64,000 nt of DNA from an uncultured Gammaproteobacteria bacterium (GTDB taxonomy: Bacteria; Pseudomonadota; Gammaproteobacteria; GCA-002705445; GCA-002716945): contig CACEHM010000001.1 in NCBI GenBank assembly GCA_902559355.1, positions 209,829-273,828 on the forward strand. The letters are read 5' to 3'. A program made the position numbers and the translations under genes. Numbering within the stretch: the stretch's first letter is position 1; the number at the start of each line of letters is the position of its first letter. Under the pieces are notes generated by a model. The model saw only the letters and a program-made list of their open reading frames with translations, was not told the origin of the DNA and did not search any database. This document shows, piece after piece, positions 19,287 to 26,905 of the stretch.

Positions 19287-20088
19287 CTGCTAACTTATTT
19301 GCTTGTTCGATATAAGCACAATTCTCACAACAAGGGTTGCGATCTGGAATTTCATTAGAGTCCAATAATGCTTTCATAGACTTAATCTCGCCTGAAATCC
19401 ATTCAACATTAGTTTTATATTTAATTAATTTAGACGTAAAGATAAGTTGATTATTAAATGCATCTGGTGTTTTCTCTCCATTGCAAACTAGAAAATATGC
19501 ATCATCACTCACATCAAAACCCATTTGCCTTAAAACATAAACATAAAAGTCTAACTGCATTTTATAACCTTGATGGTAAACACTCTCCAAATAAGACTCT
19601 TGTTCAACAGGGTGATTAGATGATTGTGCTTTATAATCCAAGACTACTAATTTTTTAGTATCCAAATCATACCAAATATCATCGACTCCCCCTTGAATAA
19701 TAAGATTAGTATCTTGATCGTGATAAGAGATTCCACCTGCTAAAGAATTTCTCCATTTATCTAAATCCTCATGTTCATAAGGAATGAAATTGAGATTATA
19801 TTCTTTAAAAATGGGGTGGGGTTGCTGTTTTTTGCGATACTCATCAAACTCTTTTTTTAACAAATCATCAACAGCTATATTAAGTGACCAACCTGGCATG
19901 CTTGGGCTTGCTAAGCCTTTAACGCGATCTAGATAAAAACACCTTTTACAATTTATGTAATCAGAGAATTTTGATCGGCTAATTTTAAAAGTATCAGATT
20001 GACCTGGTTTATACATGCTACTCATTCGTGATCTGATCCCTGTAGCTTCTTTTAAATTTCCTTTTGTGTCTCGTTTGATACTTATCAT
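19279..20088 (-). CDS. PD-(D/E)XK nuclease, RecB/Cas4-like
   Basis: 269-residue protein with the RecB-family nuclease core: SRSKFSDYINCKRCFYLDR near the N-terminus (Cys47, Cys50), motif II GGVDDIWYD (Asp136), motif III VVLDYKAQSS (Asp151, Lys153), and motif IV MQLDFYVYVL (Gln178, Tyr182). A C-terminal Cys cluster (253, 254, 257) with the N-terminal pair could hold an iron-sulfur cluster as in Cas4/AddB. No helicase or Cas1/Cas2 is nearby and there is no CRISPR array. The ATG overlaps the upstream stop by four bases (ATGA). A phage-derived or defence role is possible but unproven. Confidence 0.82.
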   Translation of the reverse strand: MISIKRDTKGNLKEATGIRSRMSSMYKPGQSDTFKISRSKFSDYINCKRCFYLDRVKGLASPSMPGWSLNIAVDDLLKKEFDEYRKKQQPHPIFKEYNLNFIPYEHEDLDKWRNSLAGGISYHDQDTNLIIQGGVDDIWYDLDTKKLVVLDYKAQSSNHPVEQESYLESVYHQGYKMQLDFYVYVLRQMGFDVSDDAYFLVCNGEKTPDAFNNQLIFTSKLIKYKTNVEWISGEIKSMKALLDSNEIPDRNPCCENCAYIEQANKLADE

Positions 20089-20441
20089 AACTCAACCTCA
20101 ACATTACCGCTGTCCATGCGACGAGAGACAGGTTCGGTTTTTCCTTCCCATTTACGCCCCCTTGCTTCAACCTCAGCTTTGAACTTAAAAATAATCCTAT
20201 TTTCAGGATTATCATCTTTAAATGAATAACTTAGAATCTCGCCACCAAAGTATGATTTGTCCTCTTTAGTTCGGTGAAAAAATATCTTACCTCCTATTAG
20301 GGCGTCTGCATCATTTTTAGTGACTTTCCAATAACCCGAACAATAGATATGATTTTCTTTATCTTCCATCCACATATTTTTCGATGTTGATAAAGTTGCT
20401 TCATCCTCTTTGCAGAGAAAATGTCTTACAATTGTCTTCAT
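20085..20441 (-). CDS. Hypothetical protein, possible PUA/EVE-like fold
   Basis: 118-residue soluble protein. The segments SGYWKVTKNDADALIGG, KIFFHRTKEDKSYFGGEI and RIIFKFKAE resemble small PUA/ASCH/EVE-type domains, which often bind RNA or modified bases. The resemblance is by eye and tentative. A ribosome-binding AAGGAGTAATACT precedes the ATG. It is translationally coupled to the PD-(D/E)XK nuclease (ATGA overlap), so a modified-nucleotide reader plus nuclease is an attractive reading. Confidence 0.65.
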   Translation of the reverse strand: MKTIVRHFLCKEDEATLSTSKNMWMEDKENHIYCSGYWKVTKNDADALIGGKIFFHRTKEDKSYFGGEILSYSFKDDNPENRIIFKFKAEVEARGRKWEGKTEPVSRRMDSGNVEVEL

Positions 20442-20466
20442 AGTATTACTCCTTATTTATGTTAAT

Positions 20467-20604
20467 TTAATTAATCAAAACAATCATCAATCCAAGCAGA
20501 AAAAATGCGATTAGGTAGAATAAAATCAAATAAATTCCAATTTTTAGTATGAATCTAAAAAACTGTTTCAACTCTTGACTTATCTCACTAATAATCGATT
20601 TCAT
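20467..20604 (-). CDS. 45-residue single-helix membrane peptide
   Basis: A short amphipathic N-terminus (MKSIISEISQELKQFFRFIL) is followed by one long hydrophobic segment (about residues 19-44) ending in VLIN. It has a strong ribosome-binding site (AGGAG, 8 bases before ATG) and overlaps the end of the 81-residue gene by 17 bases. It therefore belongs to the same operon as the PUA-like and nuclease genes. The function is unknown; small membrane peptides in such operons are sometimes toxins or effectors, which is only inference. Confidence 0.6.
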   Translation of the reverse strand: MKSIISEISQELKQFFRFILKIGIYLILFYLIAFFLLGLMIVLIN

Positions 20605-20833
20605 GAAAATTACTCCTAGAAAGCTTTTTTTTTACCCTTTCCATTTGCTTGTCATACCTTTTTTGATTTATCTCATCTAACGGCTTTGTAACAATGCCAT
20701 CGGGGTATTTCTTTGATAACATCCTTAGTACCTGATATTGCAAAAACAGCGTTTTAATATCTTCTTTGATACATAGCCATGATTCTCTACAAGCACAGAT
20801 GTCATGCCACCAATTTTTAAGGTATTTTTTCAT
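20588..20833 (-). CDS. Hypothetical 81-residue basic protein
   Basis: Small protein starting MKKYLKNWWHDICACRESW, with Cys-x-Cys and many Lys, Arg and Trp; the C-terminal half (NQKRYDKQMERVKKKLSR) is a charged helix. I do not recognise it. The start is set by the promoter-like TTGACA at 20900-20895, whose predicted transcript begins after the alternative TTG start at 20890. First gene of the minus-strand operon that runs down to 18666. Confidence 0.55.
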   Translation of the reverse strand: MKKYLKNWWHDICACRESWLCIKEDIKTLFLQYQVLRMLSKKYPDGIVTKPLDEINQKRYDKQMERVKKKLSRSNFHEIDY

Positions 20834-20870
20834 AGATTTGTTGATTAATGGTGTCTGAAACGACGTAAAT

Positions 20871-20900
20871 AATATGACATACTGAAACAAGTTTTGTCAA
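20871..20900 (-). promoter_or_regulatory. Promoter of the nuclease operon
   Basis: A perfect -35 TTGACA (20900-20895) is followed 17-18 bases later by TCATAT/CATATT (20877-20871), pointing toward the 81-residue gene. This is the clearest -35 box I found in the window. Repeat copy B begins 32 bases upstream. Confidence 0.55.
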
Positions 20901-20931
20901 ATTTATTTTAATAAATCCATATATATCAATG

Positions 20932-20966
20932 ATTTATGAGTGATGTGAGCTTCGATAATGTATTTT
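20932..20966 (+). repeat. Flanking direct repeat, copy B
   Basis: Ungapped partner of 17175-17209. The first 15 bases (ATTTATGAGTGATGT) are identical and the block ends in TGTATTTT in both. It lies between the divergent nuclease operon and the zinc-finger/TerB gene, so it could equally be a shared regulatory site. Confidence 0.6.
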
Positions 20967-21064
20967 TAGTTAAGGAGATTTACTAGATATAAGACTTATA
21001 TTTTGACTATAATAAATAATATTCATTAACTTAAAGTGAATGGTAATTTAACAAGGTGAGCTAA

Positions 21065-22705
21065 ATGGGTGAATGGACAAAACAGACATGCGCACTCTGT
21101 GGTATTAGAAGGCCAGTACAGTATATGGAAAGAAAACTTGTTGACTCAGGCAAGTTAGGTGCCGGTATAGGAGTAAGCCCTTTTGGAAGAAAGAAACAGG
21201 GTGCAGTTGCAAGAACTGTAAGAATACATTCTTCAAGAAAAAGAAAAAGTATGAGATGGTGTTGTGCAGATAGCGCTGCATGTAACAATCCGCAATATTA
21301 TGTTCAAAAAGCTAAAAGAGAGGCTGAACAAGCAAGACTTGACGCTATCAGAATAGAGGAAGAAAAAAAAAGAAAAGCAGAGGAGGATGCTAAAAAAGCA
21401 CTTCTTCTCGCCCAAAAAAAAGAATACCAATCTTTCAGAAAATATTTCAATGAAAAATTAGCAGGAAGTTTCCTTAAATCTTCAGAAATAACTGAAGAAT
21501 TTTTATCAATACATAAAAGGAAGCGACAAGACAGATTCTATTATTATCAAAAAAAACTTAAAACATTATTAAACAGTCTCAAAAAAATTATTAATGGTAA
21601 TACCTTAACAGACGGAAGTTATGAATTAATAGTTAAGACTTTTTATGAATCTTGTAATTTATCTTCATCAAAGTATGGCATGAACAATAAATTTTTTTCT
21701 ATAAAAAAACCTTTTGCTTTACCTAAAGGATATATAATGCTCTCCTTTTCTTTTGGTATAGTTTTTTTAACTGCTTATGCTATTGGCATTATACTTTCCT
21801 ACATAACCTATCCAAACCTTGAGCATTCTTCTGCAATTATTTCATTATTGATTGCACTACTCATAACATTTACAGATAATAAATTATATGGGAAGGCAAG
21901 GCATGCTTTCAGAGAGATTGAAGGTTACATAAATCAAGAACAGCAATATCTTTCTAATTTTTATGCTGCGGTACACCATCCTATAGTTACAAAACAGCTA
22001 TTTAGTGATAGTCATGCAAGAAGTAGTTTTTGCCAGTACGATACATTCACAAAGTACTCTGATAAATATATAGAAGAAATTTTTGGTAAAGAATCAGATC
22101 AAGATATTCAAAAGTTAAAGTCATGTGTAGAAGATTCTTCAATCGAGGAAGATGATATCTCATCAGACAATAACAAAAATAAATTTCAAGAAGTAGATGA
22201 AATTTGGAAAACAAAATCAGAAGCATGGACAAAAAAACATTATATTAGTCTTTTTAACAGAGATGACTTCTTAGAGCTATGTTCTTTATTTCTTTCATCA
22301 CAAGTAGCACTTGCAGATAAAACGCTTCAAGATGAAGAAAAAGAATTTATAAGAAATCTCGAGGGTATTGAAAATATTAGAAATTTTATACTTCCAAGTA
22401 AAGAACCATCAATAAAAACTTTAGCTCAACTCATTAACAAGAAATATAAGCTTGATGATAAGTTAGATTTAATTAATACATTATTCGCAATGGCAGAGTC
22501 TGATGGCATTCTTAAAAATGAGGAAATAGAGTTAATCAGAAAGATATCGGATTTACTTGAAATACCTAGTTATAAATATGAAGAAATTAAAAATAAATCC
22601 ATTTCCAATATTGCAGAAGCTAGAGCTAAAGAAGAAGCAGCAATAATTGAGCAGGAGGCTATTGATGATGAATTTTCAGATGTAGATTTCGATGATGATG
22701 AATAA
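21065..22705 (+). CDS. Zinc-finger, membrane-hairpin, TerB-like protein
   Basis: 546-residue multi-domain protein. Residues 8-73 hold Cys9, Cys12, Cys66/67 and Cys73, a likely zinc-binding module within a Lys/Arg-rich segment. Residues 78-122 form a charged coiled coil. Two membrane helices (about 223-246 and 254-271) form a hairpin. The C-terminal part (about 462-510) has the TerB/DjlA-N pattern LDLINTLFAMAESDGILKNE, where the acidic residues can bind metal. An acidic tail ends the protein. An AGGTGA ribosome-binding site precedes the ATG. It overlaps the PDZ gene by 14 bases. TerB domains occur in tellurite resistance and phage/stress membrane complexes; the role here is unknown. Confidence 0.7.
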   Translation: MGEWTKQTCALCGIRRPVQYMERKLVDSGKLGAGIGVSPFGRKKQGAVARTVRIHSSRKRKSMRWCCADSAACNNPQYYVQKAKREAEQARLDAIRIEEEKKRKAEEDAKKALLLAQKKEYQSFRKYFNEKLAGSFLKSSEITEEFLSIHKRKRQDRFYYYQKKLKTLLNSLKKIINGNTLTDGSYELIVKTFYESCNLSSSKYGMNNKFFSIKKPFALPKGYIMLSFSFGIVFLTAYAIGIILSYITYPNLEHSSAIISLLIALLITFTDNKLYGKARHAFREIEGYINQEQQYLSNFYAAVHHPIVTKQLFSDSHARSSFCQYDTFTKYSDKYIEEIFGKESDQDIQKLKSCVEDSSIEEDDISSDNNKNKFQEVDEIWKTKSEAWTKKHYISLFNRDDFLELCSLFLSSQVALADKTLQDEEKEFIRNLEGIENIRNFILPSKEPSIKTLAQLINKKYKLDDKLDLINTLFAMAESDGILKNEEIELIRKISDLLEIPSYKYEEIKNKSISNIAEARAKEEAAIIEQEAIDDEFSDVDFDDDE

Positions 22706-23882
22706 AGCGCTCGAGTATTTTGGAATTCTAATTGGCTTAATTGTCCTTATAATTTTAATTGACATTGAAAATAAAAATAAAGTTCTTTATGAAGCTTCTC
22801 AGACACTTGTTTTCGCGATTGTTTTAATTATCTATTTTTTTAGAGAAAAAAAAATACAGACATCAAATATCTTTATAAAGATAATTTATTATGTTTTTCT
22901 TTATGGCGCAATAGGAGCAACGTTAGAGAGACTATTGGATAGTGATGTTAGCACTACACTGTCACTCTTAATAGTTTTTCTGTTTTATATTTTCTTTGAT
23001 AAAAGTATGCTGCTTACAGGTTATTTGAGTAAATTTAATAGTTTTTCATTTTATCAACCAAATGTCCCGAAGAGTTCTTTATTGATAGGTATACTTATGG
23101 GTTTTTTAATTACTTTTCTAATTGAGCTAGTATCAACTAATTCCACAATTACAATTAATGTAGATAATTTTGGAGATCACTACATAGAAATAATACCCGG
23201 GAAAGAAAAAGAACAATCCATTAAAATGAAAGAATCTCAAAGAAAAGCTCTGAATGAGGCAGAAAAGAAGAAACAAGATCAAATAAATCTAGCTAAGCAA
23301 CAAAAAAAACAAAAAGAAATTAATTACTATAACGATAAGATAATGAATCATACGAATTGTAATTCAAGTCTTGGTGGCTATATAGGTATTGAAACAAAAT
23401 ATATCTCTCAAATAAACTATTATACTAATTACTTTACTAGAGAATGGAGAAGTCAATCACACCATCATTATAATTATAACTATCCAGGTGGAGGTTTAGA
23501 GATAACTTACGTTGCTCCTCATAGCCCTGCAGAAAAAGGTGGTCTTGTGGTCGGTGATGTCATTATAGTATTAAATTATGATAGTTTGTTTTCTACAAAT
23601 GAATACACTAACTACGGTCTGATTCCAATTCCAAGAACAGCTTATGTTAAAAAAAGACACATAGATAAAATTTTAAAAAAATGGACATGTCAAAATTACT
23701 CTTTTACTGTTTTTAGGTTTGATATGATTGATAAAGATACTGGAAAAATCTGTAATGCAATCAGATCTGGTACCAGGCAAAGACAAACATCACCTCTTGA
23801 CTGTTATATTGATATTAACGTAACAGTTGGCGATATAGAGATGAGGCCTCAATTCACGAACCGTGAGATGGAAATCCAGTGA
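22692..23882 (+). CDS. Membrane-anchored PDZ-domain protein
   Basis: 396 residues. Five predicted helices in the first 150 residues (about 8-24, 34-50, 60-78, 88-103, 128-147) are followed by a Lys/Gln-rich coiled coil (172-215). A PDZ-like domain starts near 228, with the GLEITYVAPHSPAEKGGLV ligand loop and GDVIIVLN strand as in HtrA/RseP-type PDZ modules. No protease residues are seen, so it looks like a sensor or adaptor rather than an enzyme. Three ATG codons in a row (22692, 22695, 22698) overlap the TerB-like gene end, so the two are coupled and likely form a complex. Confidence 0.72.
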   Translation: MMMNKALEYFGILIGLIVLIILIDIENKNKVLYEASQTLVFAIVLIIYFFREKKIQTSNIFIKIIYYVFLYGAIGATLERLLDSDVSTTLSLLIVFLFYIFFDKSMLLTGYLSKFNSFSFYQPNVPKSSLLIGILMGFLITFLIELVSTNSTITINVDNFGDHYIEIIPGKEKEQSIKMKESQRKALNEAEKKKQDQINLAKQQKKQKEINYYNDKIMNHTNCNSSLGGYIGIETKYISQINYYTNYFTREWRSQSHHHYNYNYPGGGLEITYVAPHSPAEKGGLVVGDVIIVLNYDSLFSTNEYTNYGLIPIPRTAYVKKRHIDKILKKWTCQNYSFTVFRFDMIDKDTGKICNAIRSGTRQRQTSPLDCYIDINVTVGDIEMRPQFTNREMEIQ

Positions 23883-23982
23883 TCACATTTTATTTAACTA
23901 GAAATACCAAAATACGAACGTGACATATATCTAGTATAACAAGTGTACGTATAAGTGTACCTATTGATTAAAAAGCGAATAC

Positions 23983-24003
23983 ACCCCAATGTTTATAAGG
24001 GGT
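23983..24003 (-). terminator. Weak terminator-like hairpin after psiE
   Basis: ACCCC and GGGGT form a 5-bp stem around an 11-base loop. Read on the minus strand, it is followed after a short gap by CTTTTT, 8 bases downstream of the psiE stop. Just beyond lie two copies of AAGTGTAC (23941-23948, 23953-23960), 12 bases apart, of unknown meaning. Confidence 0.3.
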
Positions 24004-24010
24004 AATATTA

Positions 24011-24373
24011 TTATAATTCTGTGCTCTGATTTGGTGGCCTATACCTAATAATAAGACAAGCAATTGCAATTAGTAATATCGCACCTGCCTCATAAATTAA
24101 TGTACTTGGTTCCATGTCCTTACCTTGCAGTATTATCAATCTTGACAATGCCGTCATGGCAATAAACAATGGCAATGTGATAGGTATCTTATTACTCACA
24201 TAGAATACACCTATCATTCCTAAAACCTCGGTGTATATGAATAGTAATAACAAATCAGGCAAGTTAACTCTACCTACCATGTATATACTCATTATCTCTT
24301 GTATGGTTGCAACAATTGTTAGTAACGCAATCACACCTAGTAGTCCTTTTTCTATAGTTTTTATTAAATTCAT
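24011..24373 (-). CDS. Phosphate-starvation-inducible PsiE family membrane protein
   Basis: 120-residue inner-membrane protein with four hydrophobic helices. Typical PsiE features are the leading LIKTIEKGLLGVIALLTIVA, then LLLLFIYTEVLGMIGVF and the SRLIIL segment. Function in E. coli is not understood beyond phosphate regulation. No clear Pho box is visible upstream. It stands alone between the accessory block and the microprotein region. Confidence 0.8.
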   Translation of the reverse strand: MNLIKTIEKGLLGVIALLTIVATIQEIMSIYMVGRVNLPDLLLLFIYTEVLGMIGVFYVSNKIPITLPLFIAMTALSRLIILQGKDMEPSTLIYEAGAILLIAIACLIIRYRPPNQSTEL

Positions 24374-24483
24374 ATTATAACTCTCTCGTTAAGTATATAT
24401 TCATAATCTTTATCTTAACCGTAAATATACATATGACCATAATTTTATGTAATAATAGTTCAAACATTAGCAGGGGAAAAGAC

Positions 24484-24576
24484 ATGAAATTCTTTAACGA
24501 AAGACCAAACGGAAGTCCATTTGTAGAGTTGGCCGTATATGCACTGATTGTGTTTGTGGTTATAGCACTAGTATAA
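24484..24576 (+). CDS. 30-residue membrane microprotein
   Basis: Reads MKFFNERPNGSPFVELAVYA followed by a hydrophobic IVFVVIALV tail. It has a good ribosome-binding site (AGGGGA, 7 bases before ATG) and an uninterrupted frame to a TAA. Single C-terminal helix, function unknown. Confidence 0.5.
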   Translation: MKFFNERPNGSPFVELAVYALIVFVVIALV

Positions 24577-24586
24577 ATAATTTAAG

Positions 24587-24754
24587 TTATTCTATAGGCC
24601 TTTTGAACATCAAGACCCAGACACGGTAATCTGTATCATAATTGGTTGAAACCAGCTCCCAACCTTGTCCGCCTAGATTCTCCGGCTTTTGGCTTTCATT
24701 GAGTGCGTGTTTAAGTACTTCCCACTCAAATGTTTTATATTCCCATTTAACCAT
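24587..24754 (-). CDS. 55-residue DUF4177-like protein
   Basis: Starts MVKWEYKTFEWEV and contains the signature LGGQGWELVSTN...WVLMFKRP. That pattern (an N-terminal YK strand, then an LN..G..GWELV turn and a final FKRP strand) is what DUF4177 proteins show. Soluble, probably a tiny beta-alpha-beta fold. It converges with the 30-residue gene, with their stops 10 bases apart. Confidence 0.6.
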   Translation of the reverse strand: MVKWEYKTFEWEVLKHALNESQKPENLGGQGWELVSTNYDTDYRVWVLMFKRPIE

Positions 24755-24860
24755 AATTCATTCTAACCTGAATATTAAAAAATAACGTAAATTTTTCTTG
24801 CTATGAGGGACGAGAGGGATAAAGATAAATTATAGGCAAGTTATTCGTACAGGGGAAATT

Positions 24861-25205
24861 ATGAATAAGATTAAAATTGCTAATAAAAAAGTAGCCATAA
24901 ATATACAGGGTTATTTAACTAACTTTGATGAATGGTCTGAAGATTTTGTTAAAAAAATGGCCATACGAGACAATATCAAATTATACAATGATCATTGGGA
25001 AGTAATATATTATTTTAGAGAATATTATATTCAAAATCTTGTGTGCCCAACTATGCATCATCTGATTATTGGACTTATGTCAAAGAATATTAAATTTCAT
25101 GACAGAAAGAAATATGAAGAGCATATCTACTCTCTTTTTCCAACAGATCCAATAAGAGAGATATGTAAACTTGCAGGGTTACCAATGCCTCAAGCAGATA
25201 GTTAA
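24861..25205 (+). CDS. DsrC/TusE-like protein without the C-terminal cysteine
   Basis: 114-residue member of the DsrC/TusE/DsvC fold. Visible signatures are NIQGYLTNFDEWSEDFV, NDHWEVIYYFREYY and the C-terminal arm IREICKLAGLPMP. In TusE and DsrC the penultimate residue is the sulfur-carrying Cys; here the protein ends QADS, so it is absent. Cys102 occupies the second DsrC cysteine position. Sulfur relay by the usual route therefore looks impossible; a regulatory role has been proposed for such variants. No dsr or tus partners adjoin it. AGGGGA precedes the ATG. Confidence 0.85.
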   Translation: MNKIKIANKKVAINIQGYLTNFDEWSEDFVKKMAIRDNIKLYNDHWEVIYYFREYYIQNLVCPTMHHLIIGLMSKNIKFHDRKKYEEHIYSLFPTDPIREICKLAGLPMPQADS

Positions 25206-25209
25206 GAAA

Positions 25210-25311
25210 TTAAATAAGTAATGATATCGCATAAACTCCAACATATGCAAAGACTGTCAGTATAATAACAGCGATAATAAATCCTTTGAGTAGTTTAACT
25301 AAATCAGACAT
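25210..25311 (-). CDS. 33-residue membrane microprotein
   Basis: Reads MSDLVKLLKGFIIAVIILTV then a further hydrophobic stretch ending SLLI. One transmembrane helix with a basic N-terminus. No clear ribosome-binding site, so support comes only from the continuous hydrophobic pattern and its fit between neighbouring genes. Confidence 0.4.
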   Translation of the reverse strand: MSDLVKLLKGFIIAVIILTVFAYVGVYAISLLI

Positions 25312-25371
25312 AATTGGAAATATATATAAATAATTTATAAATCTTGAACATAGTATAAAGTATTAGAATAT

Positions 25372-25803
25372 ATGAGACTAATTATATCAATAGGACTAAT
25401 TTCTTTTCTGTTATCTTTAAATGCATTTTCATACCCACGTTACTCCAGTGACGATGATACTAAGAATCAAAAATTATTTTTTGTTATACCCAGTAATGGA
25501 GAAGAAGTGACAAGTCCATTTAAAGTGGAGTTTGGTCTTATAGGGATGGATGTTGTCCCTGCTGGAATTGATAAACCTATGTCAGGGCACCATCATCTTT
25601 TAATTGATGTGGAGAAACTACCAAATATGAAAGCGCCTATTCCTGCAGATAAAAGCCATCTGCATTTTGGTAAAGGTCAAAAAGAAACAATGTTAGAGTT
25701 ACCAAAAGGTAAGCATACACTACAATTATTACTTGGCAATTATCTACATATTCCGCATGATAAGCCCCTGATATCAGAAAGAATTGAAATTATCGTAAAG
25801 TAG
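25372..25803 (+). CDS. DUF4399 periplasmic protein
   Basis: 143 residues with a cleavable signal peptide (about 1-20, ending NAFS-Y). The mature part is the DUF4399 domain: PFKVEFGLIGMDVVPAGID, SGHHHLLID, and KSHLHFGKGQKETMLELPKG followed by HTLQLLLGN and HIPHDKP. The many conserved His residues suggest metal or polyanion binding, but no function is established. Monocistronic. Confidence 0.88.
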   Translation: MRLIISIGLISFLLSLNAFSYPRYSSDDDTKNQKLFFVIPSNGEEVTSPFKVEFGLIGMDVVPAGIDKPMSGHHHLLIDVEKLPNMKAPIPADKSHLHFGKGQKETMLELPKGKHTLQLLLGNYLHIPHDKPLISERIEIIVK

Positions 25804-25832
25804 TTTCAAGTAAAATATATTGAATAAGCACG

Positions 25833-25982
25833 TTATTCGTAATCTTCAATTTTAGGATAATCCGCTTCAGATAACTCTTCTTCACACTCAGGTTTAAGAT
25901 AATCCCTAATAATTTTTTTGTCTTGCTCTTTTTTCTTTACTTTGCTGTCTATAGGTACCGCATTGTCATTCTTCTTATTCAT
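25833..25982 (-). CDS. 49-residue charged microprotein
   Basis: Starts MNKKNDNAVPIDSKVKKKEQ, with a basic N-terminal half and an acidic C-terminal half ending YPKIEDYE. Probably disordered. It begins 2 bases after the 29-residue frame ends, which suggests a mini-operon. Function unknown. Confidence 0.4.
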   Translation of the reverse strand: MNKKNDNAVPIDSKVKKKEQDKKIIRDYLKPECEEELSEADYPKIEDYE

Positions 25983-25983
25983 A

Positions 25984-26073
25984 TTAAATATCTGTATTAT
26001 CATCTAAGCACATCATAATGACTGCAAAAACAATTGCGGATATAAAAAAAGATAATACAAAGAAGCCATCCAT
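25984..26073 (-). CDS. 29-residue membrane microprotein
   Basis: Reads MDGFFVLSFFISAIVFAVIM then a short tail MCLDDNTDI. A single hydrophobic helix. The start is 17 bases from the divergent start of the 186-residue gene. Support is limited to composition and spacing. Confidence 0.35.
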   Translation of the reverse strand: MDGFFVLSFFISAIVFAVIMMCLDDNTDI

Positions 26074-26077
26074 AATT

Positions 26078-26083
26078 TATAAT
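26078..26083 (+). promoter_or_regulatory. -10 box 7 bases before the 26091 start
   Basis: Perfect TATAAT separated from the ATG at 26091 by seven bases, so transcription would begin at or next to the start codon. No ribosome-binding site can fit. Confidence 0.45.
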
Positions 26084-26090
26084 ATATCAA

Positions 26091-26651
26091 ATGACTGATA
26101 ATGAGTGGGAAATATTTGAGACTAATCTCGTAAAAAGATATGAAACTAATCCTAATGCTGAGTTAGCTGAGGCATTGATCAAAGAATATGCTGCTCATAT
26201 GCTTAATAAAACGGATTATGCAAAAGAGTTAGGACTTTATATTGATAATATTTCAATCAAATCCTCAAAAGACAAAATACATTTATCAGAAGCTTTCGGC
26301 CTGAATGGTAAATGGGGCAGATCCAAAATAGAACTTAAGTATATTTTTATAAATGCTCAGACTTGGAAATTTATATTTGAAGGGAAACCTTTATCGTTAG
26401 CATATGAAAAAACAGCTCAAACACTATCTGTATCAATAGATGATGTAAGAATTGGATTTGAGAGAAAAAACCATGATTTTGGCACGAGAGAATTATCTAG
26501 ATTTGGTCTAGACATATTTATAGCGCTCAATAAAAGACAACTTACATCAGAGGAAATAACTCTAGCTGATGAATATCTTAAAGAGGATATCAGGGTACAA
26601 ATGTCAAAAGACCTTCATCATCACAGGATAAAGTATAAGTTTACTTGTTGA
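26091..26651 (+). CDS. Hypothetical 186-residue protein
   Basis: Soluble protein without signal peptide that I do not recognise. The N-terminus is helical and acidic (NEWEIFETNLVKRYE). The middle is beta-rich (LSEAFGLNGKWGRSKIEL, LSVSIDDVRIGFERK) and the C-terminus is helical with an His-rich end (DLHHHRIKYKF). Apparently leaderless. It converges with the csoR gene, the two ends overlapping by 11 bases. Confidence 0.6.
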   Translation: MTDNEWEIFETNLVKRYETNPNAELAEALIKEYAAHMLNKTDYAKELGLYIDNISIKSSKDKIHLSEAFGLNGKWGRSKIELKYIFINAQTWKFIFEGKPLSLAYEKTAQTLSVSIDDVRIGFERKNHDFGTRELSRFGLDIFIALNKRQLTSEEITLADEYLKEDIRVQMSKDLHHHRIKYKFTC

Positions 26652-26904
26652 TTAGCTTCAATAGCTCATCCACTTTCGTATCAAGAGCTTTTTTGTTTTT
26701 AAATGAATTTCTAACGCATGATTCAACATGTGTTTTGAGTACTTTTGACTCCACAGATACTAGTGCTGATTTTGCAGCCTTAATCTGATTAAGAACATCA
26801 ATACAATATTTACCATTATCAATCATATTAATGATTCCACGTATTTGACCTTCAATCCTCTTTAATGAAGCTAGTTGCTTTTTATGTGATGGATTTTCTA
26901 TCAT
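26641..26904 (-). CDS. csoR: CsoR-type copper-sensing repressor
   Basis: Metal-sensitive repressor of the CsoR/RcnR/FrmR family, 87 residues, all helical. The family start KKQLASLKRIEGQIRGIINM is clear. The Cys-His-Cys ligand set of copper sensors is present as Cys34, His59 and Cys63 with the H-x3-C spacing. The start at MIENPSHKK fits the family; a TTG 22 codons upstream would lie in the MerT-like gene. Last gene of an operon whose promoter carries a matching CsoR operator at 28314-28332, so it is autoregulated. Confidence 0.9.
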   Translation of the reverse strand: MIENPSHKKQLASLKRIEGQIRGIINMIDNGKYCIDVLNQIKAAKSALVSVESKVLKTHVESCVRNSFKNKKALDTKVDELLKLINK

Positions 26905-26905
26905 G

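Noticed and set aside
19279-20088. Cas4 of a CRISPR-Cas system
   Set aside because: No repeat-spacer array, Cas1, Cas2 or effector is in the window, and the Cys pattern is not the standard one.
23941-23960. Two AAGTGTAC copies as a partner of the TGTAC elements at 17072
   Set aside because: They share only the GTAC core, which is too short to be meaningful.
16911-24011. Integration of the accessory block by site-specific recombination into tRNA-Met
   Set aside because: I looked for a second copy of the tRNA 3' end near 21 kb and 24 kb and found none, and there is no integrase gene. The flanking repeats at 17175 and 20932 do not match the tRNA.
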